Source of the DNA: Dorea sp. CAG:317
GTDB lineage: Bacteria; Bacillota; Clostridia; Lachnospirales; Lachnospiraceae
DNA length: 64,000 nt
Reading direction: 5' to 3'
Assembly: GCA_000433535.1 (NCBI GenBank)
Contig: FR892671.1
Coordinates: 190,041 to 254,040, forward strand
Positions 1 through 8,078 of the stretch are shown here, one piece after another. The position numbers were made by a program, and so were the translations under genes. A model generated the notes under the pieces. It ran no database searches. It was not told the origin of the DNA and saw only the letters and a program-made list of their open reading frames with translations. Position 1 is the first letter of the stretch. Every line of letters begins with the position of its first letter.

Positions 1-313
1 GTCTGGACCAGAGGTAGAAACCAACGAAATTCATCGGAATATAATAAAATGCATTTAACATAAATTCACCGTATAAATGGTTATTAAATGTAAGATATGC
101 GTAGATTGCTACATTGATGGTCGCAAACACATACGTACTTACTTTTCCTTTTGCCGCCAATACAACACCTAATATTCCTGTGATTCCACTGATTAAAGCC
201 AGTGTATTGTCTCCCCAGATAATGCTCAGCACGATCATAATCACGGTAGATAATACAAGCCAACACTTTTCAAACATACTCCAGCCTTTAAAAAATTCTT
301 TTACTTTACTCAT
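1..313 (-). CDS. pnuC: PnuC-family nicotinamide riboside transporter (partial, C-terminus off the window)
   Basis: Only the first ~104 residues lie in the window. After a short basic N-terminus come hydrophobic helices and the family signature region containing LYGEFMLNAFYYIPMNF, typical of PnuC, which facilitates uptake of nicotinamide riboside (or related vitamin nucleosides) for NAD salvage across the cytoplasmic membrane. The ATG at 313 is preceded by GAAGGAA and overlaps the end of the PfkB kinase gene by 8 nt, so it is the third gene of the operon that starts at the ADP-ribosylglycohydrolase. The family call rests on motif recognition; the substrate (NR or another nucleoside) is not determined by the sequence. 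Confidence 0.85.
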   Translation of the reverse strand, partial: MSKVKEFFKGWSMFEKCWLVLSTVIMIVLSIIWGDNTLALISGITGILGVVLAAKGKVSTYVFATINVAIYAYLTFNNHLYGEFMLNAFYYIPMNFVGFYLWSR

Positions 314-1214
314 TGTTCCTTCTTCCTTCCTCAAATTCCTCTGTTGTCAATACAGGTCCTTTTACACTTACTACTTTTGCAGAAATACAGTTTGCCATCT
401 GAATAGACTCCGCAAAACGATATCCCGCCGTCCGCATTGCAATCACCGCTCCGATATGGGAATCTCCTGCTCCGATGGTATCTACCACTTCTGCCTTTTT
501 CGACGGAATCACATGGTGCTTTCCTTCTTCCAGAAGGTGTACCCCCTCTTTTCCCAAAGTAATCAATACGGTATTTCCTGTCCATCCATGAAGCTTTTCC
601 GAAGCCTTCACAATCTCTTCTTCACCGGTGGATGTCACTGCCTCTAACTCATTCAAATGAATGACCGGCTTAAGCGCATACATGCGTTTTGCTTTTTCCT
701 CAGAAATATAAGTAATCCGCGGTCCCGGAGCATAGTATACCGTCATCTCCCGGTGTTCCTCCAGGAAGTCAAGAATGGCATCTCCGCCATCTCCTTCCAG
801 CTCATATCCACTTACGTACACGGAATCATAGTTCTCCACATTCAGAGTCTTAAACCATTCACGTTTAAAATGGCATTCTATTCCGGGTACAGTTAAAAAC
901 GTGCGTTCTCCATCTGCTTCTACCATACACAGGCAGTAGCCATTATCCGAATCCGCCGAACAAATCGGACTATTATGCCCTGCTCTTTGTAATTCTTTTC
1001 GGATAAAATCTGCATACATTCCGGTTCCCACCGGTGCAAATAACGTATAGTTTGTCCCGAAATGCTTTAGTATATCTGCAACATTATATGCACATCCTCC
1101 GACCATCATGGTCTGTCCCTTCGCATATACATCTGTACCGGACTTTGGAATCTGATCAATCTCCATCACAATATCCAGCATTGCCGCACCAACGACTATA
1201 CATCCTTTTCCCAT
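306..1214 (-). CDS. PfkB/ribokinase-family sugar or nucleoside kinase (YegV-like)
   Basis: A 302-residue PfkB-fold kinase. The N-terminal substrate region has GGCAYNVADILKHFG (about 38-52) and the C-terminal ATP/anion-hole motif is DTIGAGDSHIGA (about 245-256), with the catalytic Asp of GAGD present; the usual Phe after the Ser is His. Expected reaction: ATP-dependent phosphorylation of a sugar or nucleoside hydroxyl. It overlaps the upstream ADP-ribosylglycohydrolase by 19 nt and the downstream pnuC by 8 nt, so the three are translationally coupled. The start at 1214 has a GGGAG box six bases upstream. Kinase plus ADP-ribosylglycohydrolase plus GntR parallels E. coli yegV-yegU-yegW; the substrate is not known for that system either. 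Confidence 0.85.
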   Translation of the reverse strand: MGKGCIVVGAAMLDIVMEIDQIPKSGTDVYAKGQTMMVGGCAYNVADILKHFGTNYTLFAPVGTGMYADFIRKELQRAGHNSPICSADSDNGYCLCMVEADGERTFLTVPGIECHFKREWFKTLNVENYDSVYVSGYELEGDGGDAILDFLEEHREMTVYYAPGPRITYISEEKAKRMYALKPVIHLNELEAVTSTGEEEIVKASEKLHGWTGNTVLITLGKEGVHLLEEGKHHVIPSKKAEVVDTIGAGDSHIGAVIAMRTAGYRFAESIQMANCISAKVVSVKGPVLTTEEFEEGRRNNE

Positions 1215-2206
1215 GTCACTCTCCCTCTCTTCTCTATGATTGCATCCGCATAATGTTCAAAATCTACTTGGTTTGCCTTCTGGATCAAAGCAACATATTC
1301 CTGTGGAATTTTCTCCATCCCCTGCGCCGCACCACAAATGGCAGTCGCCATAGCGCCGATGGTATCTGTATCTCCGCCCAGATTTGCACAGAGAAGTGCA
1401 CATTTTTTCACATCAAATCCATAATACGCAATCGCAAGTGCTGCCGGAACTGATTCCGAAGTATTCACTCCAGCCCCTACCAGATTATAGAGATTTTCCA
1501 AAAATGCAGTTTCATCATCCTTGTACTTTTCTGCCAGCTTCACTCCAAGCATCGTTCTTGCACTTAACGACGGGCTTGGGGTGGAGGCTCCTAATTCCAT
1601 GGCATATTCTGTGACAGAAAGAGCGTCTTCTATCATTTTCTCACGATTTTGATACTCCATTGCCGAAGCCACTGCCATGGCAATCATAGACGCTCCGGCA
1701 ATTGTAATATCACTGGTATGCGTCACGCAGGAAACTGCCGCCACATATCGGCATAATTCTTCTTTTTGCGCAGTTGTAAATAAAGTGCCGATAGGCGCGA
1801 TTCTCATTGCCGCACCATTGGACACCGCCTCATCTGAAAATTCTTTTGCACTTTTCCCTTCTTGAAAAAGCTTTAAAGCAACTTTAGAAGTCGGACCAAG
1901 AATATTATTTTCAAAGGCATTCTCCTTTTCTGCCCACTTTAAGATGTATGTTGCAATACTCTGACTGTCCGGCACAAAATCTGTCTCTATCAGACTATCT
2001 AAAATTGTCAGCGCCTGACTTGTATCATCTGTAAATTGCCCTGCCTTATATTGATAAGAAATAATATTTTCCGGACACCCATCTAAAAAATCCGTAATCA
2101 CACCATAATGTTCGAGACACCGCTTTCGGCTCCACAGTTCCGGCGGCATACCCATGGCATCTCCAATCGCCATCCCGTATAGTGCTCCCATTACTTTATC
2201 TCTCAT
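1196..2206 (-). CDS. ADP-ribosylglycohydrolase (ARH/DraG) family protein (YegU-like)
   Basis: A 336-residue protein with the complete ARH fold markers: GMAIGDAMGMPPE near the N-terminus, the metal-binding DDTSQ (about 59-63) and GGDTDTIGAMA (about 280-290). The family hydrolyses N- or O-glycosidic bonds to ADP-ribose, using two Mg ions, in the cytosol. First gene of the leftward operon ARH-pfkB-pnuC; its promoter region carries a 16-bp palindrome (2226-2241) only about 20 bp upstream of the start, an expected operator for the divergently encoded GntR protein. The ATG at 2206 has a GGAG box ten bases upstream. It may cleave a ribosyl compound rather than protein-bound ADP-ribose; this is inference from the kinase and transporter neighbours. 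Confidence 0.88.
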   Translation of the reverse strand: MRDKVMGALYGMAIGDAMGMPPELWSRKRCLEHYGVITDFLDGCPENIISYQYKAGQFTDDTSQALTILDSLIETDFVPDSQSIATYILKWAEKENAFENNILGPTSKVALKLFQEGKSAKEFSDEAVSNGAAMRIAPIGTLFTTAQKEELCRYVAAVSCVTHTSDITIAGASMIAMAVASAMEYQNREKMIEDALSVTEYAMELGASTPSPSLSARTMLGVKLAEKYKDDETAFLENLYNLVGAGVNTSESVPAALAIAYYGFDVKKCALLCANLGGDTDTIGAMATAICGAAQGMEKIPQEYVALIQKANQVDFEHYADAIIEKRGRVTWEKDV

Positions 2207-2225
2207 ATTACTACATCTCCTCTCT

Positions 2226-2241
2226 ACTTATTATAATAAGT
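2226..2241. promoter_or_regulatory. Palindromic operator copy 1 (ARH side)
   Basis: Perfect 16-bp palindrome ACTTATTATAATAAGT located between the ARH start codon and the divergent promoter. A second, longer copy lies at 2300-2317; centres are 75 bp apart. Its symmetry and AT-rich core fit HutC/GntR-type operators. It contains a TATAAT on the minus strand that could itself serve as the -10 of the ARH operon, so binding would block transcription directly (inference). Confidence 0.7.
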
Positions 2242-2299
2242 TATTTTTATTCACTCGTCTATCCACAAAATAAACAAAATATCAGTATATTTTTTTGTT

Positions 2300-2317
2300 A
2301 ACTTATTATAATAAGTT
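2300..2317. promoter_or_regulatory. Palindromic operator copy 2 (GntR side)
   Basis: Perfect 18-bp palindrome AACTTATTATAATAAGTT, sharing 17 consecutive bases with the copy at 2226-2241. It ends 11 bp upstream of the -35 element of the gntR promoter. Two identical palindromes flanking a divergent promoter next to a GntR gene strongly suggest autoregulation and coordinate control of the ARH-pfkB-pnuC operon, possibly with looping. Confidence 0.72.
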
Positions 2318-2328
2318 GGAGAATCCAT

Positions 2329-2357
2329 TTGAATTTTATTACTCACTCAAGTATAAT
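2329..2357 (+). promoter_or_regulatory. Sigma-A promoter of the HutC-type gntR gene
   Basis: TTGAAT at 2329-2334 and TATAAT at 2352-2357 with a 17-bp spacer; 51 bp before the gntR start codon. Good housekeeping promoter match. Confidence 0.7.
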
Positions 2358-2408
2358 AGAATTATATGATTTAAGGGATTATCATTCCCGTGAAATGGGG
2401 ACATTACT

Positions 2409-3131
2409 ATGAGACAAACACCTAAATATGCGATGATTGAAAATGATTTTATTGAAAAAATACAATCCGGGGAACTAAAGGCCGGCGCAGAGCTTCCCAG
2501 CGAATCGGATCTCATCCAATTATACCAGGTCAGCAGAGTCACTGTTCGGCGTGCCATTGATGAATTATATCATCAGGGATATATTGAAAAAATGCAGGGA
2601 AAGCGCACTTGCGTCAAAGGAAAAGTTAAATTACAGGAACTGACTTCTATTTCCAGCTATACCGAAGAGATCATCCGCCAGGGCATGACTCCTTCCCGCC
2701 AACTTCTTGCTGCTGAACTCAGAGTTTGTACCAGCGAAGAAGCAAGTCTGCTGCATCTTCAAAAGGCTGATCCTGTATTTCATATGACAAGAATTTACTT
2801 TGCGGATGGGACTCCACTCTGCCTTACAAGCACTGTTCTGCCTTACCATTTGTTCCGCGATATTGAAACCTATGATTTTGAACAACATTCTCTTTATAAA
2901 ATCATAGAAGAGAACTATCATACACAAATTACGACTTCATCGCTCAAACTCAAAGCAGTCTCTGCTTATGGAGATATTTCCGAGCATCTCAATGTCAGTG
3001 ATGATACGCCACTTCTATACTCTACAGGATTGACCTATGGGATTAAAAATGATGAAGAAATTCCGATCGAGCTTTTCTATAACTATTATTTGACGACGCG
3101 ATTTGAATATTCATTGATACAACGAAGATAA
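2409..3131 (+). CDS. GntR-family (HutC subfamily, UTRA domain) transcriptional regulator (YegW-like)
   Basis: A 240-residue regulator: winged helix-turn-helix at about 5-70 (with ELPSESDLIQLYQVSRVTVR) followed by a UTRA effector-binding domain (about 90-235, ending in the family-typical RFEYSL). HutC proteins bind sugar phosphates or small metabolites and release palindromic operators. It is transcribed away from the ARH-pfkB-pnuC operon, and the intergenic region holds two identical palindromes, so it most likely represses that operon and itself. The phosphorylated product of the PfkB kinase is a sensible inducer candidate (inference). Start: ATG with a GGGGA box upstream. A perfect hairpin follows the stop. 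Confidence 0.9.
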   Translation: MRQTPKYAMIENDFIEKIQSGELKAGAELPSESDLIQLYQVSRVTVRRAIDELYHQGYIEKMQGKRTCVKGKVKLQELTSISSYTEEIIRQGMTPSRQLLAAELRVCTSEEASLLHLQKADPVFHMTRIYFADGTPLCLTSTVLPYHLFRDIETYDFEQHSLYKIIEENYHTQITTSSLKLKAVSAYGDISEHLNVSDDTPLLYSTGLTYGIKNDEEIPIELFYNYYLTTRFEYSLIQRR

Positions 3132-3158
3132 GGGGGAGGTGCTTTCGCACCTCCCCCT
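3131..3158. terminator. Hairpin terminator between convergent gntR and ugpC
   Basis: Perfect 12-bp stem AGGGGGAGGTGC / GCACCTCCCCCT with a TTTC loop, starting at the gntR stop codon. The downstream plus-strand tract is only moderately T-rich. Position between convergent genes suggests bidirectional use. Confidence 0.8.
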
Positions 3159-3186
3159 TGTATCATTTCTTACTTTAACAATACAC

Positions 3187-4299
3187 CTAGTTTGTGATTG
3201 TCTCCTCAGTTTCTTTGTCAAATACGTGAATCTTCTCTGCGTCTAAAGCAAATTTCACAACATCACCTGTTCTTGCAGCTGTCTTAGGCTCAACTCTTGC
3301 TGTCATGTTTGCTCCTTCATAATCAAAGTATAAGAATACTTCTGCACCAAGCATCTCGTATACACGAATCTTTGCTTCGATCACTGTATCTGGAGATTTT
3401 GCGATGAAATCAGCTTCATCATGTACATCTTCCGGACGGATACCAAGAACAACTGTCTTTCCATCATAACCGCCTTCGATCAGCTTTTTCGCTTTCTCTT
3501 CCGGAAGTTTGATTGCAGACGGACCAGCCTGAAGATAAACATCTTTACCGTCTACTTTACATGTAGCGTCAACGAAGTTCATCTGTGGTGAACCGATGAA
3601 TCCTGCTACGAATAAGTTACATGGACGATCATAAAGTGTCTGTGGTGTATCTACCTGCTGTACAACACCTGCGTTCATTACTACGATTCTTGTTCCAAGT
3701 GTCATAGCTTCTGTCTGGTCATGTGTTACATAAATAATCGTTGTACCGAGTCTCTGATGTAATCTGGAAATCTCAACACGCATCTGTCCACGGAGTTTTG
3801 CATCCAAGTTAGAAAGAGGCTCATCCATGAGGAATACTTTCGGGTTACGAACGATTGCACGTCCCATAGCTACACGCTGTCTCTGTCCACCGGATAACGC
3901 TTTCGGCTTACGATCAAGAAGAGCTTCCAGATCAAGGATTCTTGCAGCTTCTTTTACCATTTTATCAATCTCGTCTTTTGGTACTTTTCTAAGTTTCAGA
4001 CCAAAAGCCATGTTATCATATACTGTCATATGTGGGTACAGAGCGTAGTTCTGGAATACCATTGCGATATCTCTGTCCTTTGGCTCTACATCATTTACCA
4101 CTTTGTCACCGATCATAAGCTCACCGGAAGAGATGTCTTCCAGACCTGCGATCATACGAAGTGTTGTAGATTTACCACATCCTGATGGTCCTACGAAAAT
4201 GATGAATTCTTTATCCGCAATCTCAAGATTGAAGTCTTTTACAGCTTCAAATCCGTTTGGATATACTTTGTTAATATGTTTTAATGATAAACTTGCCAT
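3187..4299 (-). CDS. ugpC: Sugar ABC transporter ATP-binding protein (UgpC/MsmK/MsmX type)
   Basis: A 370-residue ABC ATPase of the CUT1 carbohydrate family. Visible are Walker A GPSGCGKST (about 37-45), the signature LSGGQRQRVAMGRA (about 135-148), Walker B VFLMDEPLSNLDA and the H-loop THDQTEA, then a C-terminal TOBE/regulatory domain (about 240-365). No permease or binding protein genes are adjacent, which fits the Firmicutes pattern in which one MsmK/MsmX-type ATPase energises several sugar importers from a distant locus. Strong ribosome site AGGAGG eight bases before the ATG. The exact partner permeases cannot be read from this window. Confidence 0.92.
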   Translation of the reverse strand: MASLSLKHINKVYPNGFEAVKDFNLEIADKEFIIFVGPSGCGKSTTLRMIAGLEDISSGELMIGDKVVNDVEPKDRDIAMVFQNYALYPHMTVYDNMAFGLKLRKVPKDEIDKMVKEAARILDLEALLDRKPKALSGGQRQRVAMGRAIVRNPKVFLMDEPLSNLDAKLRGQMRVEISRLHQRLGTTIIYVTHDQTEAMTLGTRIVVMNAGVVQQVDTPQTLYDRPCNLFVAGFIGSPQMNFVDATCKVDGKDVYLQAGPSAIKLPEEKAKKLIEGGYDGKTVVLGIRPEDVHDEADFIAKSPDTVIEAKIRVYEMLGAEVFLYFDYEGANMTARVEPKTAARTGDVVKFALDAEKIHVFDKETEETITN

Positions 4300-4359
4300 G
4301 TTATACTTCCTCCTAAAATAGTTATTCGTCTTCTCTCTGTTAAAAAGTATAATAAAAAA

Positions 4360-4439
4360 ACAGGCTTACGGGTATGCCCAAGTTGAACAATCTTTTTGTG
4401 CTTTTCTGTACAACTTGACGAACATGCCCGATGACCTGT
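4360..4439 (-). terminator. Long imperfect inverted repeat, probable rsmI terminator
   Basis: Arms 4360-4385 and 4411-4439 pair through the blocks ACAGG, CGGG/ATG and CAAGTTG with bulges. On the minus strand the structure is followed by a run of seven T and further T-rich sequence, as expected for intrinsic termination after rsmI. It also lies in the 5' region of ugpC and could act as an attenuator. Confidence 0.6.
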
Positions 4440-4462
4440 TCTGATTTATTTCATCTCCCAAT

Positions 4463-5299
4463 TTAAAGAAGCGCCTGATAAATATCTCTTTTACTCACAC
4501 CACGATCTTTTGCCACCTGCTTCATGGCTTCTTTTTTTTCCATACCGCCGGAAAGATAGTGTTCCATATGTTCTTCCACAGTAAGTTGTTCCCACTGGGC
4601 TTTTTCTTCTTCTCGAATTTCCAGTCTGCTCTTTCCCTCTATAACGATCACGCACTCCCCCTTCGGAGCGTTCTTCTCATAGTACGCAAGCGCCTCCGGA
4701 AGTGTTGTGGCAAACACCGTCTCATGCTTCTTCGTAAGCTCTCGGCAGACACTGACCTTGCGACCTCCCAAAACATCCCTCAGAAGCTTAAGCGTCTTTA
4801 CCAGTCGATGGGGAGCTTCGTATAAAACAATCGTCCTTGTCTCCTCTTTTAATTCATCCAGCACTGCCTGCCGCTCTTTCTTATCTGTTGGAAGAAATGC
4901 CTCAAACGCAAATCTTCTTGTCGGCAGACCGGATATGGTAAGTGCGGTGATACAAGCTGCCGCTCCCGGCACTGCTGTCACTGTAATTCCGGATTCCTGA
5001 CACATTTTCACCAATTCTTCCCCCGGGTCAGAAATTCCGGGTGTCCCCGCATCCGTGATCAATGCGATAGTTTCGCCATTTTGCAGGCGCTCCACCAGCT
5101 TATGCCCTTTTTCTATTTTATTGTATTCATGGTAACTGGTCATCGGCGTCTTAATCTCAAAATGATTGAGAAGCTTTACGCTGTTCCTTGTATCTTCCGC
5201 CGCAATAAGATCCGCCTCTTTCAGCACCCGGATTGCACGAAACGTCATATCTTCCAGATTGCCGATGGGGGTGGCACACAAATATAATGTTCCTTGCAT
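4463..5299 (-). CDS. rsmI: 16S rRNA (cytidine1402-2'-O)-methyltransferase RsmI
   Basis: A 278-residue tetrapyrrole-methylase-fold protein, full length for RsmI. N-terminus LYLCATPIGNLEDMTFRA and the AdoMet-binding segment ALITDAGTPGISDPG (about 78-92) are diagnostic, as is the C-terminal helical extension. It 2'-O-methylates C1402 in the ribosomal P site of 16S rRNA. In Bacillus it lies just downstream of trmN6 (yabB); here a 7-kb catabolic cluster separates them. Only 51 bp separate it from the kinase gene upstream and no strong terminator is seen there, so it may receive read-through from the inserted cluster. GAGGAGG ribosome site upstream of the ATG. Confidence 0.95.
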   Translation of the reverse strand: MQGTLYLCATPIGNLEDMTFRAIRVLKEADLIAAEDTRNSVKLLNHFEIKTPMTSYHEYNKIEKGHKLVERLQNGETIALITDAGTPGISDPGEELVKMCQESGITVTAVPGAAACITALTISGLPTRRFAFEAFLPTDKKERQAVLDELKEETRTIVLYEAPHRLVKTLKLLRDVLGGRKVSVCRELTKKHETVFATTLPEALAYYEKNAPKGECVIVIEGKSRLEIREEEKAQWEQLTVEEHMEHYLSGGMEKKEAMKQVAKDRGVSKRDIYQALL

Positions 5300-5350
5300 T
5301 TCTGTCTACCCTCCTCTACTACAATATCAGTTTTACCATGCATTGTTTTA

Positions 5351-6784
5351 TTATGCAAGCAAAATCTCTACTGCCTCTCGTAATGTTGTTACTTCTCCAA
5401 CATTTCCCGGGAAAATTATATATGGGGTCATTGGGAACTTACTTTCCTTTCCAGTTTGCCATACCGGAATTCCAGGACATATTTGGCCCATGACATTTGC
5501 TTTTTTCACACGAAGTGCTTTCGTTCCTATATCACTTGATGTAATTCCGCCTTTTGCAACCACAAAAGCCGGTGTTACCTTCAACTTTCCGACTAACGAC
5601 TGAACCGCATCAGATATTTTTACTGATCTCAAAAGAGCCTCCTCCTTTGTATCATTTTCAACTGATAATAGTTTTCGCCTTGTATAAACCACTACTGTTT
5701 TTCCGTTTTCGATCAATTCTTCTTCTTTTTTGACAGTTTCAATAATTTCTTTTTCAAACGCTTTTTCATCCAATACCAAATCCGAATTAAATTCCAAGAA
5801 AACCAATCCTTCTATTTTTCTTAATTCTTCCATCTGACTGGTAGTCTTTTTTGTGTGTGAGCCAACCACAACAATTCCACCATTCTTGGATTCCTTCACC
5901 ACCATTTCCTTTCGCGTAAGCAATGGTTTGTCCGAAACTCCTCCCATTACTTTCACCAATGCAGCAGCGGTACGAAACATAAAATTCTTTCCCCTTGACA
6001 TAGCCCGATATAACGCTATAGTAAATACTTTCAAATCGTAATAATCTACCGCATTTACCACAACTTTTCCAAATCCCTGTACTTTCATCAGTTTTTCCAT
6101 AATTCTATCAATCTGTTGTTCTCGCAGTTCTTTCAAAGTGATATATGTGACACTCTTCGCCGGATACTGTCCTTTTGTTTTTTCTTCAATATACTCACAC
6201 AAATCAGAGGACTGATATCCAAATGTTTTATCTTTTGCAAATTCTGTCTGCCCTGCTGGAATAAGCTGATTTCCAGTTTTCACATAGTGAATATTTTCTA
6301 TCGTATAACGACCGCCTTCCTTAAAAAACGGACATATTATCTCTCCATCCACTCTTTTCGTTCCATCTGCCTCAAATCCTTCACGAAGCAACTCTGTTTC
6401 CAATGGATAGTGTCCTCTCAATGTAGAGTCGCCTCGGCTAATAATTAGATATTCTTTCCCGGTTTTTTTCGAGATTTTATCTATACGCTCAATAATTTCT
6501 TTGTGGCATAAAGTAGTCTGTTCTATCGTAAAACCTCTGGAATTCGTCAAAATATAAAACATTCGCGTCTTTTCTTCAAAACCACTTCTTATACTTTCTT
6601 CAGACCAGTCTGTATAAACAGAAACATCATGAACCGTTTGTACTCCTGTTGGATCATCATCTAATACAATTATTTTTTTATGATTCTTTTCTATTTCGTC
6701 TTTTAATTCTTTTTCTATTTCTTTTTCATTCTGCACAGTGAACTGATTTAAAATCTGTATATCCAAATTCTTTAACTCACTCAT
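5351..6784 (-). CDS. Four-carbon acid sugar kinase family protein (DUF1537; OtnK/DtnK-like)
   Basis: A 477-residue DUF1537 kinase. The N-terminal domain has the signature LDDDPTGVQT (41-50) and SRGDSTLRGHY (about 115-125, substrate binding); the C-terminal nucleotide-binding domain has GSHTKKT (about 294-300), KGGITSSDIG (about 410) and a final FPGNVGE. Characterised members phosphorylate D-threonate, D-erythronate or 3-oxo-tetronate in acid-sugar catabolism. Here the usual partners (PdxA2, OtnC aldolase, OtnI, OtnD dehydrogenase) are absent and a BKACE-family enzyme sits 9 bp upstream instead, so the substrate is unclear. Strong AGGAGG ribosome site. Last gene of the cluster, followed by rsmI. 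Confidence 0.88.
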   Translation of the reverse strand: MSELKNLDIQILNQFTVQNEKEIEKELKDEIEKNHKKIIVLDDDPTGVQTVHDVSVYTDWSEESIRSGFEEKTRMFYILTNSRGFTIEQTTLCHKEIIERIDKISKKTGKEYLIISRGDSTLRGHYPLETELLREGFEADGTKRVDGEIICPFFKEGGRYTIENIHYVKTGNQLIPAGQTEFAKDKTFGYQSSDLCEYIEEKTKGQYPAKSVTYITLKELREQQIDRIMEKLMKVQGFGKVVVNAVDYYDLKVFTIALYRAMSRGKNFMFRTAAALVKVMGGVSDKPLLTRKEMVVKESKNGGIVVVGSHTKKTTSQMEELRKIEGLVFLEFNSDLVLDEKAFEKEIIETVKKEEELIENGKTVVVYTRRKLLSVENDTKEEALLRSVKISDAVQSLVGKLKVTPAFVVAKGGITSSDIGTKALRVKKANVMGQICPGIPVWQTGKESKFPMTPYIIFPGNVGEVTTLREAVEILLA

Positions 6785-6793
6785 AGCTTCCTC

Positions 6794-7591
6794 CTATATA
6801 TTAAGCATTTTTCTTGCTTCTTGCGGTGTCATTGGTTCCTTATCCATTGCCTTTAACAATCGCACCGTCTTCTCAACCAATGCCACATTATTATCTACTT
6901 GCGTCATCGGATCCAAATAATTACTATCCTCAAATCCAATACGCACCGTTTTCGCACCAAGCCCCAGAGCTCCTGCAATAATACCAAAATCTCGCCTATT
7001 AGCATGTGTAATTCCCCATATTGTATCTTTTGGAATGAAATTCACCATAGCTGCTAATGCTTCCGGAGTAGCCGGGGCTTCCCCTTTATGTCCCAAAACC
7101 ACACTAAATAAAATAGGATTCTTCATAGGAAATTCTTTTCTCAATTCCTGTACTATATAAGTATGACCTATTTCAAAAACCTCTATTTCTGGCGTTTTCC
7201 CTGTCTTTATAATTTCATTTACGCAATATTTTACTTCTGGAATAGGGTTACAATATACAGAATCTCCAAGATTTGTAGAGCCAACATTCAATGAACATGC
7301 TTCAATTTTATCATAGTAGAGCGGCGCACATCTTTCTTCTATCGTCAAATTAGATACGCCTCCCGTAGATGCCTGAATTACAATATCTGATTGCTCTCTG
7401 ATTCTTTCCACAGTCTCCTTCAGAACACTCAAATCCGAAGTCAGATTTCCTTTTTTATCTCTTACATGTAAATGTACCATAGCTGCACCTGCTTCAGCAC
7501 ATGCTATTACATCTTGTGCAATTTTTTTTGGATTAATATCATGATTTGTTGCACTGACTGGTGCTACAGAAATTAAAATTTTCTCTGCCAT
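6794..7591 (-). CDS. BKACE (beta-keto acid cleavage enzyme, DUF849) family protein
   Basis: A 265-residue TIM-barrel protein. It begins ILISVAPVSATNHDINP and contains the metal-binding HLHVRD (His40, His42), then GITHANRRDFG and VRIGFEDSNYLD, all typical of the BKACE family. Characterised members condense a beta-keto acid with acetyl-CoA to give acetoacetate and a new CoA ester, the model being 3-keto-5-aminohexanoate cleavage in lysine fermentation. Position 9 bp upstream of the acid-sugar kinase and 24 bp downstream of a cupin implies a common pathway. Pairing of BKACE with a DUF1537 kinase is unusual in the pathways I know. Substrate not identifiable from sequence. Confidence 0.88.
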   Translation of the reverse strand: MAEKILISVAPVSATNHDINPKKIAQDVIACAEAGAAMVHLHVRDKKGNLTSDLSVLKETVERIREQSDIVIQASTGGVSNLTIEERCAPLYYDKIEACSLNVGSTNLGDSVYCNPIPEVKYCVNEIIKTGKTPEIEVFEIGHTYIVQELRKEFPMKNPILFSVVLGHKGEAPATPEALAAMVNFIPKDTIWGITHANRRDFGIIAGALGLGAKTVRIGFEDSNYLDPMTQVDNNVALVEKTVRLLKAMDKEPMTPQEARKMLNI

Positions 7592-7615
7592 TTCTTTTTC
7601 CTTCTTTCTACTATT

Positions 7616-7969
7616 TTATTCGTATAAAACTTGCGCAATCAAAATTAAAGGTTCTTCCCCTTCACAAGCAATTCCATGTGTATCTCCAGGCATCGCTGCA
7701 ATAATATCTCCTGATTCAAGATGTTGTTCCTCTCCGTTTATAATATGTATTGCCTTTCCTGATACTAATACCATTGACTCCATTTCTCCTTGATGTGTAT
7801 GCATACCAATTGATACACCAGGTTCCAACACATGCCTTACATATGCTCTCCCTTTTCCCAACATTTCTGCAGGGGCATCCAAAAGCTTCTGCATCCTTAC
7901 AGTTCCTTCTCCACCCATACAGTTCTCAATAGGGACAATCTCTATCTCTTTCGCTTTTCTATAAACCAT
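7616..7969 (-). CDS. Small cupin-domain protein
   Basis: A 117-residue single-domain cupin. Motif 1 is PGVSIGMHTHQGEMESMVLVSG, giving metal ligands His57, His59 and Glu62 or Glu64; motif 2 is GDIIAAMPGDTHG with His98. Such stand-alone cupins serve as isomerases, lyases, dioxygenases or sensors for small carbonyl or acid substrates. It heads the three-gene cupin-BKACE-kinase unit and lies behind an intrinsic terminator that follows the FadR-type regulator gene. A role as sugar-acid isomerase or epimerase is a guess from context only. Confidence 0.8.
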   Translation of the reverse strand: MVYRKAKEIEIVPIENCMGGEGTVRMQKLLDAPAEMLGKGRAYVRHVLEPGVSIGMHTHQGEMESMVLVSGKAIHIINGEEQHLESGDIIAAMPGDTHGIACEGEEPLILIAQVLYE

Positions 7970-8023
7970 CTTTCTTATTCCTCTTTCTTTTTATCTCTAT
8001 CCTTTTTAAGTTTTAAAAATAAA

Positions 8024-8051
8024 AGCGGATTCCAGCATTTCGGAATCCGCT
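8024..8051 (-). terminator. Intrinsic terminator after the FadR-type regulator gene
   Basis: Perfect 10-bp stem AGCGGATTCC / GGAATCCGCT; on the minus strand it is followed by TTTTATTTTT. It separates the regulator from the cupin-BKACE-kinase genes. A second small inverted repeat (CCGC/GCGG) just before it could form an alternative structure, so conditional read-through is possible. Confidence 0.8.
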
Positions 8052-8078
8052 CTCCGACCGCATTTAATTAATCGCGGC

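Noticed and set aside
2259..2267. CTATCCACA, one mismatch to a DnaA box, in the ARH/gntR spacer.
   Set aside because: A single isolated near-match is expected by chance, unlike the cluster at 41576-41607.
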